DNA of 64,000 nt, taken from assembly GCF_036346855.1 (NCBI RefSeq), contig NZ_CP107841.1, positions 7,940,001 to 8,004,000 of the forward strand, written 5' to 3'. The notes under the pieces are model-generated. The model had not been told where the DNA came from, did no database searches, and saw nothing but the letters and a program-made list of their open reading frames with translations. Source of the stretch: Streptomyces europaeiscabiei (GTDB lineage Bacteria > Actinomycetota > Actinomycetes > Streptomycetales > Streptomycetaceae). Of this stretch, positions 36,789-45,863 are shown piece by piece (position 1 is the first letter of the stretch; every line of letters starts with the position of its first letter). Position numbers and translations under genes: made by a program.

Positions 36789-38744
36789 TCAGCCCACGTG
36801 CACCCGCGGTCGCCGGGCCCGGTCCGGTTCGGCCTCGCGCAGGACCTCTCGGGTGACCGGGGCGACCTCGCCCTGGCCGAAGAGGAAGAAGCGCAGGAAG
36901 TTGGCGAAGGGGCTGCCCTCGGTCCACTCGAAGTAGATGTGCGGGAGGCAGCCGGTGGTGTCCCGGACGTGCAGGACGAGGGCGGCCAGCGCGTTGGGAA
37001 CGGAGGACGACTGCAGGGTGAGGACGCGGTAGCGGCCGTGCAGGACCTCGCCCCGTACGGTCAGGTCCGCCTCGAACTCGGAGGGGTCCAGGACGGTGAC
37101 CTCGACGAAGACGAAGTCCTCCTGGGCGGGGACGTCGTTGTCGTGGCGGATCTGCTCGATCTTCTCGCGGTACTCGGCGATGTCGCGGTTGTCGGGCTCG
37201 TTGGCGATGAACCGGATCCGGCGGCTGGCGATGTCCCGTACGAACCGCTGCGCCATGTCGTCCAAGGTCACGCTGGTGACGCGGAGTTCGAAGGCACGGG
37301 CGAGGCGCGAGAGGAGGGAGACGAGGATGATGCCGGCGATGAAGCAGGCGCCGATCTTCACGCCGTCCGGGCGTTCGATGACATTCGCGACGGTGACGTA
37401 GAGGAAGACCACCGAGATCACGGCGAAACCGATCGTCCAGTTGCGCTGGCCGGCCTTGCGGGCGGCGATGGTCACGGCGATCGCGGCGGAGCTGATGAGG
37501 ACCAGGACGCCGGTGGCGTAGGCGCCGCCCTGTGCGTCGACGTCCGCGTCGAATATCCAGGTGACCAGGAACCCGATCAGGGTGAAGACGATGACCATCG
37601 GGCGGACGGCGCGGGCCCAGTGCGGGGCCATGCCGTACCGGGGCAGGTAGCGGGGCATCAGGTTGAGCAGCCCGGCCATGGCGGAGGCGCCGGCGAACCA
37701 CAGGATGGCGATGGTGGACACGTCGTAGACCGTGCCGAAGGCGTTGCCCAGGTACTCGTGTGCCAGATACGCGAGCGCGCGTCCGTTGGCCTCGCCGCCC
37801 GACTCGAACTCCTTCTCCGGGATGAGCAGCGTGGTGATGAAGCTGGTTGCGATCAGGAACACGCTCATGATGAGCGCGGCCGTGGTCAGCAGCTTCTTCG
37901 TGCCGCGGATACGGCCCTTCGGGTTCTCCTCGGTGTCCTCGGGATCGCCCTCGACGTGCGGCATGACGGCGACACCGGTCTCGAAGCCGGACAGTCCGAG
38001 CGCCAGCTTCGGGAAGACCAGCAGCGCCACACCCACCATGGCGAAGACGTTTCCGTGCTCGGCGGTCAGGGCGGTGGACCAGTCGCTGATCACATGCCCC
38101 TCGGTGGCCACGTGCCAGAGCCCGGTCATCACGACCACGACGTTGAGCGCCAGATAGAGGCCCACCAGCGCCACGGCGACACCGATCGCCTCCAGGAAGC
38201 CCTTGAGGAACACCGCGCCGAGCAGGGCGACAAGGATCATGGTGATCAGCACCTGCTTGTCGTGCAGCGCATCGGCCAGATGAGGGTTCTCCACCAGGTG
38301 GGTGGAGGCGTCGGCGGCAGACAGGGTGATGGTGATCAGGAAGTCGGTGGCGGCGAAACCGAGCAGGGTCAGGACGAACAGCTTGCCCTTCCAGAAGGTC
38401 AGCAGCCGCTCCAGCATGGCGATCGAGCCCTCGCCGTGCGGGCTCTCCTCGGCGACCCGCCGGTACACCGGCAGAGCGCCCGCCAGGGTGACGACGACCA
38501 GCACGATCGTGGCCACGGGCGACAGCAGCCCCGCGGCGAGAGCCGCGATGCCCGGCTGGTATCCGAGTGTGGAGAAGTAGTCGACGCCGGTCAGGCACAT
38601 CACCCGCCACCAGCGCTGGCCCTTGTGCACGGGCTCCGGCTTGGCGGGCCGCGGCGCCGCCTGCCGACCTTTGCCCATGTCTGACAGGCCCTCCAGCATC
38701 CAGGCGCGCAGACGACTGGGAGGAGGGTGTTCGGTGGTGGCCAT
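36789..38744 (-). CDS. APC superfamily permease with C-terminal cytosolic domain
   Basis: 651 residues. After a basic N-terminus, [21 protein letters not shown] opens about 12 membrane segments, including [15 protein letters not shown] soluble tail of roughly 190 residues follows with [15 protein letters not shown]. Annotated relatives are called amino-acid transporters, but the layout resembles potassium/proton importers of the KUP/KimA kind, and the other potassium genes in this window make ion transport plausible. A direct repeat related to the kdp sites lies about 110-130 bp upstream. Confidence 0.72.
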   Translation of the reverse strand: MATTEHPPPSRLRAWMLEGLSDMGKGRQAAPRPAKPEPVHKGQRWWRVMCLTGVDYFSTLGYQPGIAALAAGLLSPVATIVLVVVTLAGALPVYRRVAEESPHGEGSIAMLERLLTFWKGKLFVLTLLGFAATDFLITITLSAADASTHLVENPHLADALHDKQVLITMILVALLGAVFLKGFLEAIGVAVALVGLYLALNVVVVMTGLWHVATEGHVISDWSTALTAEHGNVFAMVGVALLVFPKLALGLSGFETGVAVMPHVEGDPEDTEENPKGRIRGTKKLLTTAALIMSVFLIATSFITTLLIPEKEFESGGEANGRALAYLAHEYLGNAFGTVYDVSTIAILWFAGASAMAGLLNLMPRYLPRYGMAPHWARAVRPMVIVFTLIGFLVTWIFDADVDAQGGAYATGVLVLISSAAIAVTIAARKAGQRNWTIGFAVISVVFLYVTVANVIERPDGVKIGACFIAGIILVSLLSRLARAFELRVTSVTLDDMAQRFVRDIASRRIRFIANEPDNRDIAEYREKIEQIRHDNDVPAQEDFVFVEVTVLDPSEFEADLTVRGEVLHGRYRVLTLQSSSVPNALAALVLHVRDTTGCLPHIYFEWTEGSPFANFLRFFLFGQGEVAPVTREVLREAEPDRARRPRVHVG

Positions 38745-38855
38745 CGGCGTACTCCTGATGTCCGGCTCGGCGTGCGGTTCCGGCCATCACACGGACGGCG
38801 GCACCAGCGTATGCAGAGAGTGACGCACAGGCCCACGGATGAGTCCGCCGAGGGC

Positions 38856-38872
38856 GTCAAGCTTCCGTTAAG
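38856..38872. promoter_or_regulatory. 11-bp-spaced GTCAAG direct repeat upstream of the APC permease
   Basis: GTCAAG (38856-38861) and GTTAAG (38867-38872) are 11 bp apart, as in the kdp-type sites of this window, but they read toward the plus strand while the gene is on the minus strand. Apart from the possible small ORF at 38967, the rest of the gap from 38745 to 39145 has no clear gene. Confidence 0.4.
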
Positions 38873-38966
38873 AGGGGCGGTGTGACCATGGGAGGCACGC
38901 CAAGGTGACGACGTCCTGGCTTCGGGGAGCGGCCTGGGCCATTTGGGGGACGTTACGGGCCGCCGG

Positions 38967-39047
38967 TCAGGCGCGGACACCCAGCGTCATCGCGTACGCC
39001 CGTTTCACGGGCCCGGTCACCTTGCGCATGCCTTTCTGTTCGATCAC
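38967..39047 (-). CDS. Possible small basic peptide
   Basis: A 26-residue frame starting GTG (IEQKGMRKVTGPVKRAY is its core) with GAGG 5 bp upstream, downstream of the bL37 gene on the same strand. It has coding-like third positions but no recognised family. It may equally be the end of a lost gene. Confidence 0.25.
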   Translation of the reverse strand: MIEQKGMRKVTGPVKRAYAMTLGVRA

Positions 39048-39145
39048 CGACGCCTCTGTGCGTCGCTGAGGGGACAGGGAAGGGCGGGCGGGGACGGCGC
39101 GGCCGTATGGCCGGTCCTGTCTCTCCGCCCGCCCCTCCGGTCGGG

Positions 39146-39229
39146 TCAGCGCCGGCCGGGCCTGTGGCCGTGGTTCGACTTCTTCTTGCGACGGGCCCTC
39201 TTTTTCCGGGCGCGCTTCGACATGTGCAT
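39146..39229 (-). CDS. bL37-type small ribosomal protein
   Basis: 27 residues, MHMSKRARKKRARRKKKSNH then GHRPGRR. The SKRxRKKxxRRKKxxNHGxRP pattern matches the tiny 24-residue actinobacterial protein bL37 of the large ribosomal subunit. An AGGA ribosome site lies 5 bp before the first ATG; starting two codons later would give 25 residues, closer to the family length. The ending RPGRR instead of RPNA suggests a divergent paralogue. It lies in a small gap before the SDR gene. Confidence 0.7.
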   Translation of the reverse strand: MHMSKRARKKRARRKKKSNHGHRPGRR

Positions 39230-39254
39230 CAATTCCTTTTCCTATAGGGCGAGT

Positions 39255-40073
39255 TCAAGCAGCGCGGCCGACGAGCAGGTCGGCCAATCTGCTGAGACGC
39301 TTCACCGTGCGGTCCTCCACCGCGGCCGGTGCCGGGGCGACCCGCTCGCCACGGTCGTAGTAGGCGCCGTTGACGATCTCGACCGCCGGGTCGCACAGCC
39401 GGACCACGGATGCCGCTCCCTCGGCCGGCGTGACGCCCTCGTGGGAGTAGAGCCGGAGCAGCGCCGTGTCGCAGACGCCCGGGTGCACCGAGACCGCCGT
39501 GACGCGCGGGTCGGCCGCGAACACCGTGAGCGCGAGCTGGGACTGGGCGTACGCGGCGAGCCGGGAGTAGCGGCGGACGCGGTTCGGGTCGCTCCACTGG
39601 ATGGACCCGGTGCGGTGCAGCGACGAGGAGACGTTGACGACTCGGCCGCCGGGGGAGCTGGTGAGTGCCGGTTCCAGCAGGCACGTCAGCAGGTAGTGGG
39701 CGAGGAAGTTGACCTGGAAGGCGATCTCGTTGCCGTCCGCGGTGACGGTGTGCCGCTCGGGCGCCGCCATGCCCGCGTTGTTGACGAGGACGTCGAGGTG
39801 CGGGTGGTCGAGGATGATGTGGTCGGCCAGGGTCTCGACCTCGTCGAGGTGGGTGAAGTCGGCTGCGTACGTGTGCAGTTGGGCGGCGTCGATACCCGCT
39901 GTGGCGACGAGCCGGTCGGCGGCGGCGCGCGCCTCCTCGGCGGTGCGGCCGTGCAGCAGCACGGTGGCGCCGCGCTCGGCGAGCTGCCGGGCCGTCTCCA
40001 GGCCGATGCCGGAGGTGGCACCGGTGACGAGGACGGTACGGCCGGAGCGAGGGGAGAGGGTGGCGTCAGACAT
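39255..40073 (-). CDS. Short-chain dehydrogenase/reductase family protein lacking the catalytic Lys
   Basis: 272 residues with the Rossmann motif VLVTGATSGIGLETARQL, the structural NNAG (VLVNNAGMA) and Ser-containing VVNVSSSLHR. The active-site YxxxK is Tyr175-AQS-Gln179: a CAG codon replaces Lys. Without Lys normal hydride transfer should be impaired, so it may be a non-catalytic or altered member. It resembles the retinol-dehydrogenase-like group of actinobacterial SDRs. Confidence 0.8.
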   Translation of the reverse strand: MSDATLSPRSGRTVLVTGATSGIGLETARQLAERGATVLLHGRTAEEARAAADRLVATAGIDAAQLHTYAADFTHLDEVETLADHIILDHPHLDVLVNNAGMAAPERHTVTADGNEIAFQVNFLAHYLLTCLLEPALTSSPGGRVVNVSSSLHRTGSIQWSDPNRVRRYSRLAAYAQSQLALTVFAADPRVTAVSVHPGVCDTALLRLYSHEGVTPAEGAASVVRLCDPAVEIVNGAYYDRGERVAPAPAAVEDRTVKRLSRLADLLVGRAA

Positions 40074-40394
40074 GGTCCATCCAGGAGTGCGCGTACGGAG
40101 TCACGTACGGGTTCGGGTCCCCGTACGACTGGCGTACGGGCATGAGAAAGGGCGCCGGACAGGTGTCGCGGCGCCCCAGGGGCTACGGAAGTCGCGTCAG
40201 CGGACGGCGGACGCGGGCGTTTCCGGACAGCGGGGCACATGACGGGACGCCCGATGGGGCGGCCGGTCGATGAGGAGCCACTCGCTGTTCATGCTGTCGA
40301 TGGAACCCGTGCGAGCCGTCCCGGACAAGCCCAGCTGGCCATCCCTTACGCGCCCCTGACGTGCGTGGACGGTTCCTTGACGGGGTCTTGCTCC
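40074..40394. other. Intergenic DNA without a supported gene
   Basis: About 320 bp upstream of the SDR gene. No open frame with a recognisable product; GTACG-rich repeats occur near 40085-40140. It ends at a kdpB relic. Confidence 0.4.
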
Positions 40395-40512
40395 TTACCC
40401 CGGTCCGGGCACCCGCGATATCAGCAGGTCGATGAGCTTGATGCCCAGGAAGGGGAGTATCGGCCCGCCGAGCCCGTACAGCATGAGGTTGCGGCGGAGC
40501 AGGTCGCCCGTG
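40395..40512 (-). pseudogene. KdpB C-terminal relic
   Basis: The last 33 codons read RRNLMLYGLGGPILPFLGIK and LIDLLISRVPGPG. They match the end of the intact KdpB in this window ([33 protein letters not shown]) and end in TAA. Nothing else of kdpB is visible upstream, where the antiporter gene begins its 3' end. A leftover of a second kdp operon is the simplest reading. Confidence 0.75.
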
Positions 40513-40543
40513 GCCGAGGGCAACGCTCGTGAGCCATGCGTCT

Positions 40544-42118
40544 CTAGGTGTCCGTCAGCCGTGTCTCCTCCAGGTCCAGGGAGCGTTGCAGCCGACGGCG
40601 GGTCGTGTCGCTGATGCGGTGGTCGTCGTACAGGCGCTGGAGTTCGGCCTCCTCGACCGTGATCAGGTCGCGGCGGAGCTGGCGGTAGGTGAGGTCGGCG
40701 GATTCCGTCGGCGCGCCGTCGCCGTCGACCTGGGTGAGGCGGTCGCGGGCTGCGTCGAGACGGGCCGTGAGCCCGCGGCGGAGGCGGTCGAGGACGACGT
40801 CCGGGACCGCCTCCAGCTCGGAGATCTCGTCCAGGCGGCCGAGACCCGCGTTCGCCAGGCTGCACCGGGCCTCGGCCTCCTCGCGTTCCGTGTGGTCGGG
40901 TTCGAGGGCGATGCCGGAGCGGCGTACGACCGGGGCGAGGGTGAAGCCCTGCACGACGAGGGTCACTACGACGACCGAGGTGGTCAGTACCAGGACGAGA
41001 GGGCGTTCCGTGAGCGCGGAGCCGTCGTCCGCCGCGACGGGGATGGACAGCGCGGCCGCCAGCGGGACCACGCCTCGGGTGCCCGCCCAGGTGAGCACCA
41101 TCGGCACCCGCCAGTTCATGCGCTGGATGCCGCCCTTGCGCTGGACCACCGCGGACAGGGGGGCCAGCCACAGCATGCGCATGGCGATCAGCGTGGCGGC
41201 GACGGCGAGCGCGTACAGGGGCCAGGCTCTGTCGCCGTCTGACAGGGCCCGCACCTGGGCAGGCAGCGCGAGTCCGATGAGGCTGAACACCACGCTCTCC
41301 AGCAGGAAGACCACGGTTGCGTAGACCGCGTGCAACTGGAGGCGGATGCGGGCGTTGGTGAGACGGTCGCCGTGACCCCCCAGCACCACCCCGGCCACCA
41401 CGACGGAGGTGACCCCCGACGCGTGTGCGGCCTCGGCCAGGACGTAGGCCGCGTACGGCGTGACCAGGGCGATCACCGTCTCCAGTACCGGGTCCTCGGT
41501 GCGCCGCCGGATCAGTGTCACCACGCCCGCGACCGCCGCGCCGATGACCATACCGCCGCCCGCCAGCAGCGCGAACTCACCCGCCGCCGCACCCCAGCCG
41601 CCCGCCGCCGATGCCACGGCGACACCGACCGCGACGCGGAACAGGACGAGGGAGGTCGCGTCGTTGAAGAGGCTCTCGGCCTGGACCAGCACCTGCACCT
41701 TCGGCGGCAGCGCGAGCCGTCTGCCCAGCGCGGTGACCGCCACCGGGTCGGTGCTGGCGAGCACCGCGCCCAGCACGAAGGCCATCTGCCACGACAGCGG
41801 ACTCACCAGAGACGCCACCGCGCCGACCGCCGCGGCCGAGGCCAGCACCAGGCCGACGGACAGAATCCCGACCGGTTTCCAGACCGCGCGCAGCTCGCGC
41901 CACGACAGTTCCTCGGCGCTCGCGTACAGCAGCGGGGGCAGGACGACCAGGCCGATGATCTCGGGGTCGATCCCGATCTCGGGCGTGCCGGGCAGCAGGG
42001 CGACGGTGAGGCCGGCGACCACGAGGAGGGAGGGGGCCGGGATTCGCCACCGGCGGGCGAAGGTCGCCACCAGGGTGGCGAGTACGACGAGAGCCAGGAC
42101 CGTTCCTACGCTGCGCAT
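40544..42118 (-). CDS. Sodium/proton antiporter, CPA1 family
   Basis: 524 residues with about 12 membrane segments. The ion-binding core shows GAVLASTDPVAVTALG and VQAESLFNDATSLVLFR, the ND pair typical of CPA1/NhaP exchangers, plus MVLTWAGTRGVVPLAAAL. A cytosolic tail of about 120 charged residues follows. It expels Na+ or K+ in exchange for protons. Divergent from the KdpD-like kinase gene, with a shared regulatory gap. Confidence 0.85.
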   Translation of the reverse strand: MRSVGTVLALVVLATLVATFARRWRIPAPSLLVVAGLTVALLPGTPEIGIDPEIIGLVVLPPLLYASAEELSWRELRAVWKPVGILSVGLVLASAAAVGAVASLVSPLSWQMAFVLGAVLASTDPVAVTALGRRLALPPKVQVLVQAESLFNDATSLVLFRVAVGVAVASAAGGWGAAAGEFALLAGGGMVIGAAVAGVVTLIRRRTEDPVLETVIALVTPYAAYVLAEAAHASGVTSVVVAGVVLGGHGDRLTNARIRLQLHAVYATVVFLLESVVFSLIGLALPAQVRALSDGDRAWPLYALAVAATLIAMRMLWLAPLSAVVQRKGGIQRMNWRVPMVLTWAGTRGVVPLAAALSIPVAADDGSALTERPLVLVLTTSVVVVTLVVQGFTLAPVVRRSGIALEPDHTEREEAEARCSLANAGLGRLDEISELEAVPDVVLDRLRRGLTARLDAARDRLTQVDGDGAPTESADLTYRQLRRDLITVEEAELQRLYDDHRISDTTRRRLQRSLDLEETRLTDT

Positions 42119-42209
42119 GCCGTCCCCTTGGCCAAGATGAGGAGACCTTGTGGCTCCCCGCCGACCAGACTTCCCGGCACACCTCCTTCACCCTATCGGG
42201 CCATCACCC

Positions 42210-42258
42210 GTCAAGGCGGTGTCAACGTCCTCGTGACCGGCGCCAAGGATGCGTCAAG
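42210..42258 (+). promoter_or_regulatory. Direct-repeat regulator site, 11-21-11 arrangement
   Basis: Four hexamers related to GTCAAG start at 42210, 42221, 42242 and 42253 (GTCAAG, GTCAAC, GCCAAG, GTCAAG). The spacing is exactly that seen upstream of kdpF. It lies in the divergent gap, about 100-145 bp before the kinase start. OmpR/KdpE-type regulators bind such 11-bp direct repeats; KdpE is the inferred ligand. Confidence 0.6.
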
Positions 42259-42354
42259 GAACGCGCCGAGGACCTCGGACAAGCGCTTCGGTAGGGGCAG
42301 TAACCCCTTCCCCCCGGGGAGTTGATCGCCAGTGAGCGGAGCACGTCGGCTGCG

Positions 42355-44928
42355 ATGAGTGACGTACGGACCAATACTAGTGAGGTACGGACCGGCAGAG
42401 GTGAGGTACCGGCGGGTGCGGGTGACGTACGCCCCGGACGCCTCAAGGTCTACCTCGGTGCCGCCCCGGGGGTGGGGAAGACCTATCGCATGCTCGACGA
42501 GGCGCGGCGCAGAGCGGCACGCGGCGCGGATGTCGTGGTGGGGTTCGTCGAGTGCCACGGGCGTCCCGGCACGGAGGGGATGCTCGACGGACTGGAAGTC
42601 GTCGAGCGGGCCTCGTGCGTCTACCGCGGCGGGGAGTTCGAGGAGATGGACCTCGCCGCGGTCCTCGCGCGCCGCCCGCAGGTCGCGATCGTCGACGAGT
42701 TCGCCCACAGCAACGTCCCCGGCGGCGGCCGCAACCCCAAGCGCTGGCAGGACATCGAGGAACTGCTCGCGGCGGGGATCGATGTCATCAGCGCCCTCAA
42801 CATCCAGCATCTCGCATCCCTCAACGACGTCGTCGAGAAGATCACCAGAGTGCCGCAGCACGAGACGGTGCCCGACGAGGCCGTACGACGGGCCCATCAG
42901 GTGGAGCTGGTGGACATCCCGCCCGAAGGACTGCGTCGCAGGATGGCGCACGGCAACATCTACGCCCCCGAGAAGATCGACGCGGCCCTCGCCAACTACT
43001 TCCGCCCCGGGAACCTGACGGCGTTGCGACAGCTCGCCCTGCTCTGGGTCGCCGACCGCGTGGACGAGGCCCTTCAGTCGTACCGCTCCGAGCACGGCAT
43101 CGGCGGGGTGTGGGAGACCCGGGAGCGAGTGGTCGTGGCCCTGACGGGCGGACCGGAGGGCGACACACTGATCCGCCGGGCCGCCCGGATCGCCGACAGG
43201 TCGGCCGGCGGTGATCTCCTCGCCGTCCACGTCACGCGCAGCGACGGCCTCGCCGCCGGCACCTCGCACGCCTCCCTGGCCCGGCAGCGGCGGCTGATCG
43301 AGGACCTCGGCGGCAGCTACCACTCCGTGGTCGGAGACGACGTCGCCGGCGCCTTGGTGGAGTTCGCGCGCGCCGAGAACGCCACCCAGCTCGTCCTCGG
43401 CACCAGCCGCCGTGGCCGTCTCGAACGCTTCGTCACCGGACGCGGCACCGGCGAGACGGTGGTCGAGCTCTCCGGCGACATCGACGTCCACAAGGTCACG
43501 CACGAGCGGGCGGGGCGCGGCACGCTGCTGCCCTCCCGGCGCCGGACCCTGTCGACCGTACGGCGCACAGCGGGCCCGGTCGCCGGACTGCTGCTGCCCG
43601 TTGCACTCACCTTCCTACTGGACCTGAACGTGGCCAGGGACAAGCTCAACCTCACCAGCGAGGCCCTGCTCTACCTGCTCACCGTGGTGGGGGTGGCCTG
43701 CATAGGCGGGGTCATGTCGGCGGTGATCGCGTCGCTGACGGCGTCGGTGCTGCTCAACTACTGGTTCATTCCGCCCGTCGGAGAGTTCACGCTCGACGAT
43801 CCGAACGCGTTCGTCGCCCTGTCCGTCTTCGCGGTGGTGGCCGCCGTGGTCGCCGCCGTCGTGGACCGCTCGCTACGCCTGTCCCGGCGCTCCGCCCGCG
43901 CCACCGCCGAGGCGGAGACGATGTCCTCGCTCGCGGGCACCATCGTGCGGGGCGGCGCGACCATACCCGCACTGGTGGAACGTACCCGCGAGACCTTCGG
44001 CATGGCCTCGGCGGAACTGGCGGAGCTGATGGACGAGCCGCCCGGAGAGGACGGCATGACGGCCGTACCCGCCGGCCCCGGTGCCTTCCTGGTCCTGAGA
44101 GGCCGCACCCTCCCCTCCTCCGAGCGGCGGGTCCTGGCCGCCTTCGCCGCGCACGTGGGGTCGGCGGTCGAGCGGGCCCGGCTGGCCGAGGCCGCCGCCG
44201 AGGTCGAGCCGGTCAAGGCCGCCGACCGGATGCGTACGGCACTGCTGCGGGCCGTCGGCCACGACCTGCGCACCCCGCTGGCCGCCGGCTGGGCAGCCGT
44301 CACCTCGCTGCGCAGTCGCGACGTGGAGTTCTCGCCCGAGGACCGGAACGAACTCCTCGCCACCGCCGACGAGTCCATGGCCCGGCTGAACCGGCTGATC
44401 GAGAACCTCCTCGACCTCAGCCGCCTCCAGGCCGGCGCCCTCACCCTCGACCTGCGCGCCACCACCCTGGAAGAGGTACTCCCGGCCGCGCTCGCCGACA
44501 CCCCCGAGGTCGAGGTGGCGGGCCTGGAGGAGGTTCCGGTGGTGCTGGCCGACCCGCCGCTGCTGGAGCGGGTGATCGCCAACCTGGTCGGCAACGCCGC
44601 CCGCCACAGTCCGGCGGGGCGCAAGGTACTGCTGACCGCGAGCGCCCACGCCGGCCGGGTGGAGGTCCGGGTCGTCGACCGGGGCCCCGGCCTTCCGCCG
44701 ACCGACCGCGACCGACTCTTCGAGCCGTTCCAGCGCCTGGGCGACACCGACAACACGACGGGGCTCGGCCTGGGCCTGGCACTCTCGCGGGGCCTGGCGG
44801 AGGCCATGGACGGCACCCTCACCCCGGAGGACACTCCCGGCGGCGGTTTGACCATGGTGCTGTCCCTGCCCTTCGCCGAGCGGGCGGAGCATCCCAGTGG
44901 TACGCAGACCATAGGAGGCGGCGTATGA
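42355..44928 (+). CDS. KdpD-like sensor histidine kinase (orphan paralogue)
   Basis: 857 residues. KdpD domain with Walker A GAAPGVGKT at 35-43, a universal-stress-like domain near 265-390, DUF4118 four-helix membrane domain near 430-530, a GAF-like stretch, then HisKA with His636 in AVGHDLRTPLA and HATPase (NLVGNAARHSP, VVDRGPGLPP). Residues 2-29 are degenerate 7-residue repeats (SDVRTNT, SEVRTGR, GEVPAGA, GDVRPGR). An earlier TTG is possible. Its stop overlaps the next gene as ATGA. No response regulator is adjacent; it may signal to the KdpE at 53.5 kb. Expected role: sensing potassium or osmotic stress. Confidence 0.85.
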   Translation: MSDVRTNTSEVRTGRGEVPAGAGDVRPGRLKVYLGAAPGVGKTYRMLDEARRRAARGADVVVGFVECHGRPGTEGMLDGLEVVERASCVYRGGEFEEMDLAAVLARRPQVAIVDEFAHSNVPGGGRNPKRWQDIEELLAAGIDVISALNIQHLASLNDVVEKITRVPQHETVPDEAVRRAHQVELVDIPPEGLRRRMAHGNIYAPEKIDAALANYFRPGNLTALRQLALLWVADRVDEALQSYRSEHGIGGVWETRERVVVALTGGPEGDTLIRRAARIADRSAGGDLLAVHVTRSDGLAAGTSHASLARQRRLIEDLGGSYHSVVGDDVAGALVEFARAENATQLVLGTSRRGRLERFVTGRGTGETVVELSGDIDVHKVTHERAGRGTLLPSRRRTLSTVRRTAGPVAGLLLPVALTFLLDLNVARDKLNLTSEALLYLLTVVGVACIGGVMSAVIASLTASVLLNYWFIPPVGEFTLDDPNAFVALSVFAVVAAVVAAVVDRSLRLSRRSARATAEAETMSSLAGTIVRGGATIPALVERTRETFGMASAELAELMDEPPGEDGMTAVPAGPGAFLVLRGRTLPSSERRVLAAFAAHVGSAVERARLAEAAAEVEPVKAADRMRTALLRAVGHDLRTPLAAGWAAVTSLRSRDVEFSPEDRNELLATADESMARLNRLIENLLDLSRLQAGALTLDLRATTLEEVLPAALADTPEVEVAGLEEVPVVLADPPLLERVIANLVGNAARHSPAGRKVLLTASAHAGRVEVRVVDRGPGLPPTDRDRLFEPFQRLGDTDNTTGLGLGLALSRGLAEAMDGTLTPEDTPGGGLTMVLSLPFAERAEHPSGTQTIGGGV

Positions 44929-45746
44929 GCTCCGGAAGCGGCGTACGAGGGCATGGGCCCTCAGGCGCTGTGGCGAACGCAGGAGGAGACGGTGTGATGA
45001 CCGGTTATCCGCTCCGGGACAGGCTCGCCCTGGCGGCGGGGCTCGTGGGACCGTTCCTGGTGGCACTCGCACTCGTGCCCTTCCGTACCGACCTGTCCCG
45101 CACCAACGCCGCGCTGATTCTCGTCGTGGCCGTCGTCGCAGTCGCCGCTCTCGGGAGCCGCGTGGCCGGCGTGCTCGCCGCGCTGTCGGCGACGGCCTGG
45201 TACGACTTCTTCCTCACCCGCCCGTACCAGACCTTCGACATCAACGCCTCCGGTGACATCGAGACGGCGGTGCTTCTGCTGATCGTCGGCCTGATCGTGT
45301 CCCAGCTCGCGGCCCGTGCCCGCCGCCTGGAAGTGATCACGGTGACGGACGCCGACCACCTCCGGCGCATCCACGAGACCGCCGCACTCGCCCAGTCGGC
45401 CAACTCCGCGGACACAGTGGTCGACCACGTCCGGGGCCAGCTGACCGAACTGCTCGGCCTGCGTGCCTGCCGCTTCGAGTACGGCACCCTCATGGGTCGG
45501 CCACCCCGCCTGGAGCAGGACGGGAACATCGCGGTCGGCCGCCGGCGCTGGGACGTCGACGCCGGCGGCTGGCCGGACGGCGAGATCGAACTGCGCACGT
45601 ACGGCAACGGCCACTACCTCGGCCGTTTCATGCTCACGCCCGGTCAGGGTGCCGTCCCGCCGCTCCGGGCTCGCCTTGTCGCGGTCACCCTCGCCGACCA
45701 GACGGGCGCGGCCCTCGACACGGCGGGGCCGGTACAGGACGGCTGA
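44925..45746 (+). CDS. DUF4118 membrane protein (KdpD-fragment-like partner)
   Basis: 273 residues. Four membrane segments in the DUF4118 pattern (WYDFFLTRPYQTFDI between the second and third) are followed by a short GAF-like sensor part; there is no kinase core. It overlaps the upstream kinase gene by ATGA and so is translationally coupled. Such stand-alone DUF4118 proteins follow kdpD paralogues in Streptomyces. It may modulate the kinase; that is inference. Confidence 0.75.
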   Translation: MSSGSGVRGHGPSGAVANAGGDGVMTGYPLRDRLALAAGLVGPFLVALALVPFRTDLSRTNAALILVVAVVAVAALGSRVAGVLAALSATAWYDFFLTRPYQTFDINASGDIETAVLLLIVGLIVSQLAARARRLEVITVTDADHLRRIHETAALAQSANSADTVVDHVRGQLTELLGLRACRFEYGTLMGRPPRLEQDGNIAVGRRRWDVDAGGWPDGEIELRTYGNGHYLGRFMLTPGQGAVPPLRARLVAVTLADQTGAALDTAGPVQDG

Positions 45747-45802
45747 CACCGGAGGAGGCACACCGGCGGTACCAGCGAAACCGGCGGCACCGGAGCCGCA
45801 TC

Positions 45803-45841
45803 CGGCGGACCGGCCGGGGACGAGCCCCGACCGGTCCGCCG
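45803..45841. terminator. Strong nested hairpin terminator
   Basis: CGGCGGACCGG (45803-45813) pairs with CCGGTCCGCCG (45831-45841), and an inner CGGGG/CCCCG extends the stem. It lies between convergent genes and can end both transcripts. Confidence 0.7.
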
Positions 45842-45863
45842 AGCAGCACTTCGTGCGACGGGC

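Noticed and set aside
36714..38684. Long plus-strand frame over the APC permease
   Set aside because: Antisense shadow of the permease, with Gly/Asp/Glu-rich low-complexity translation.
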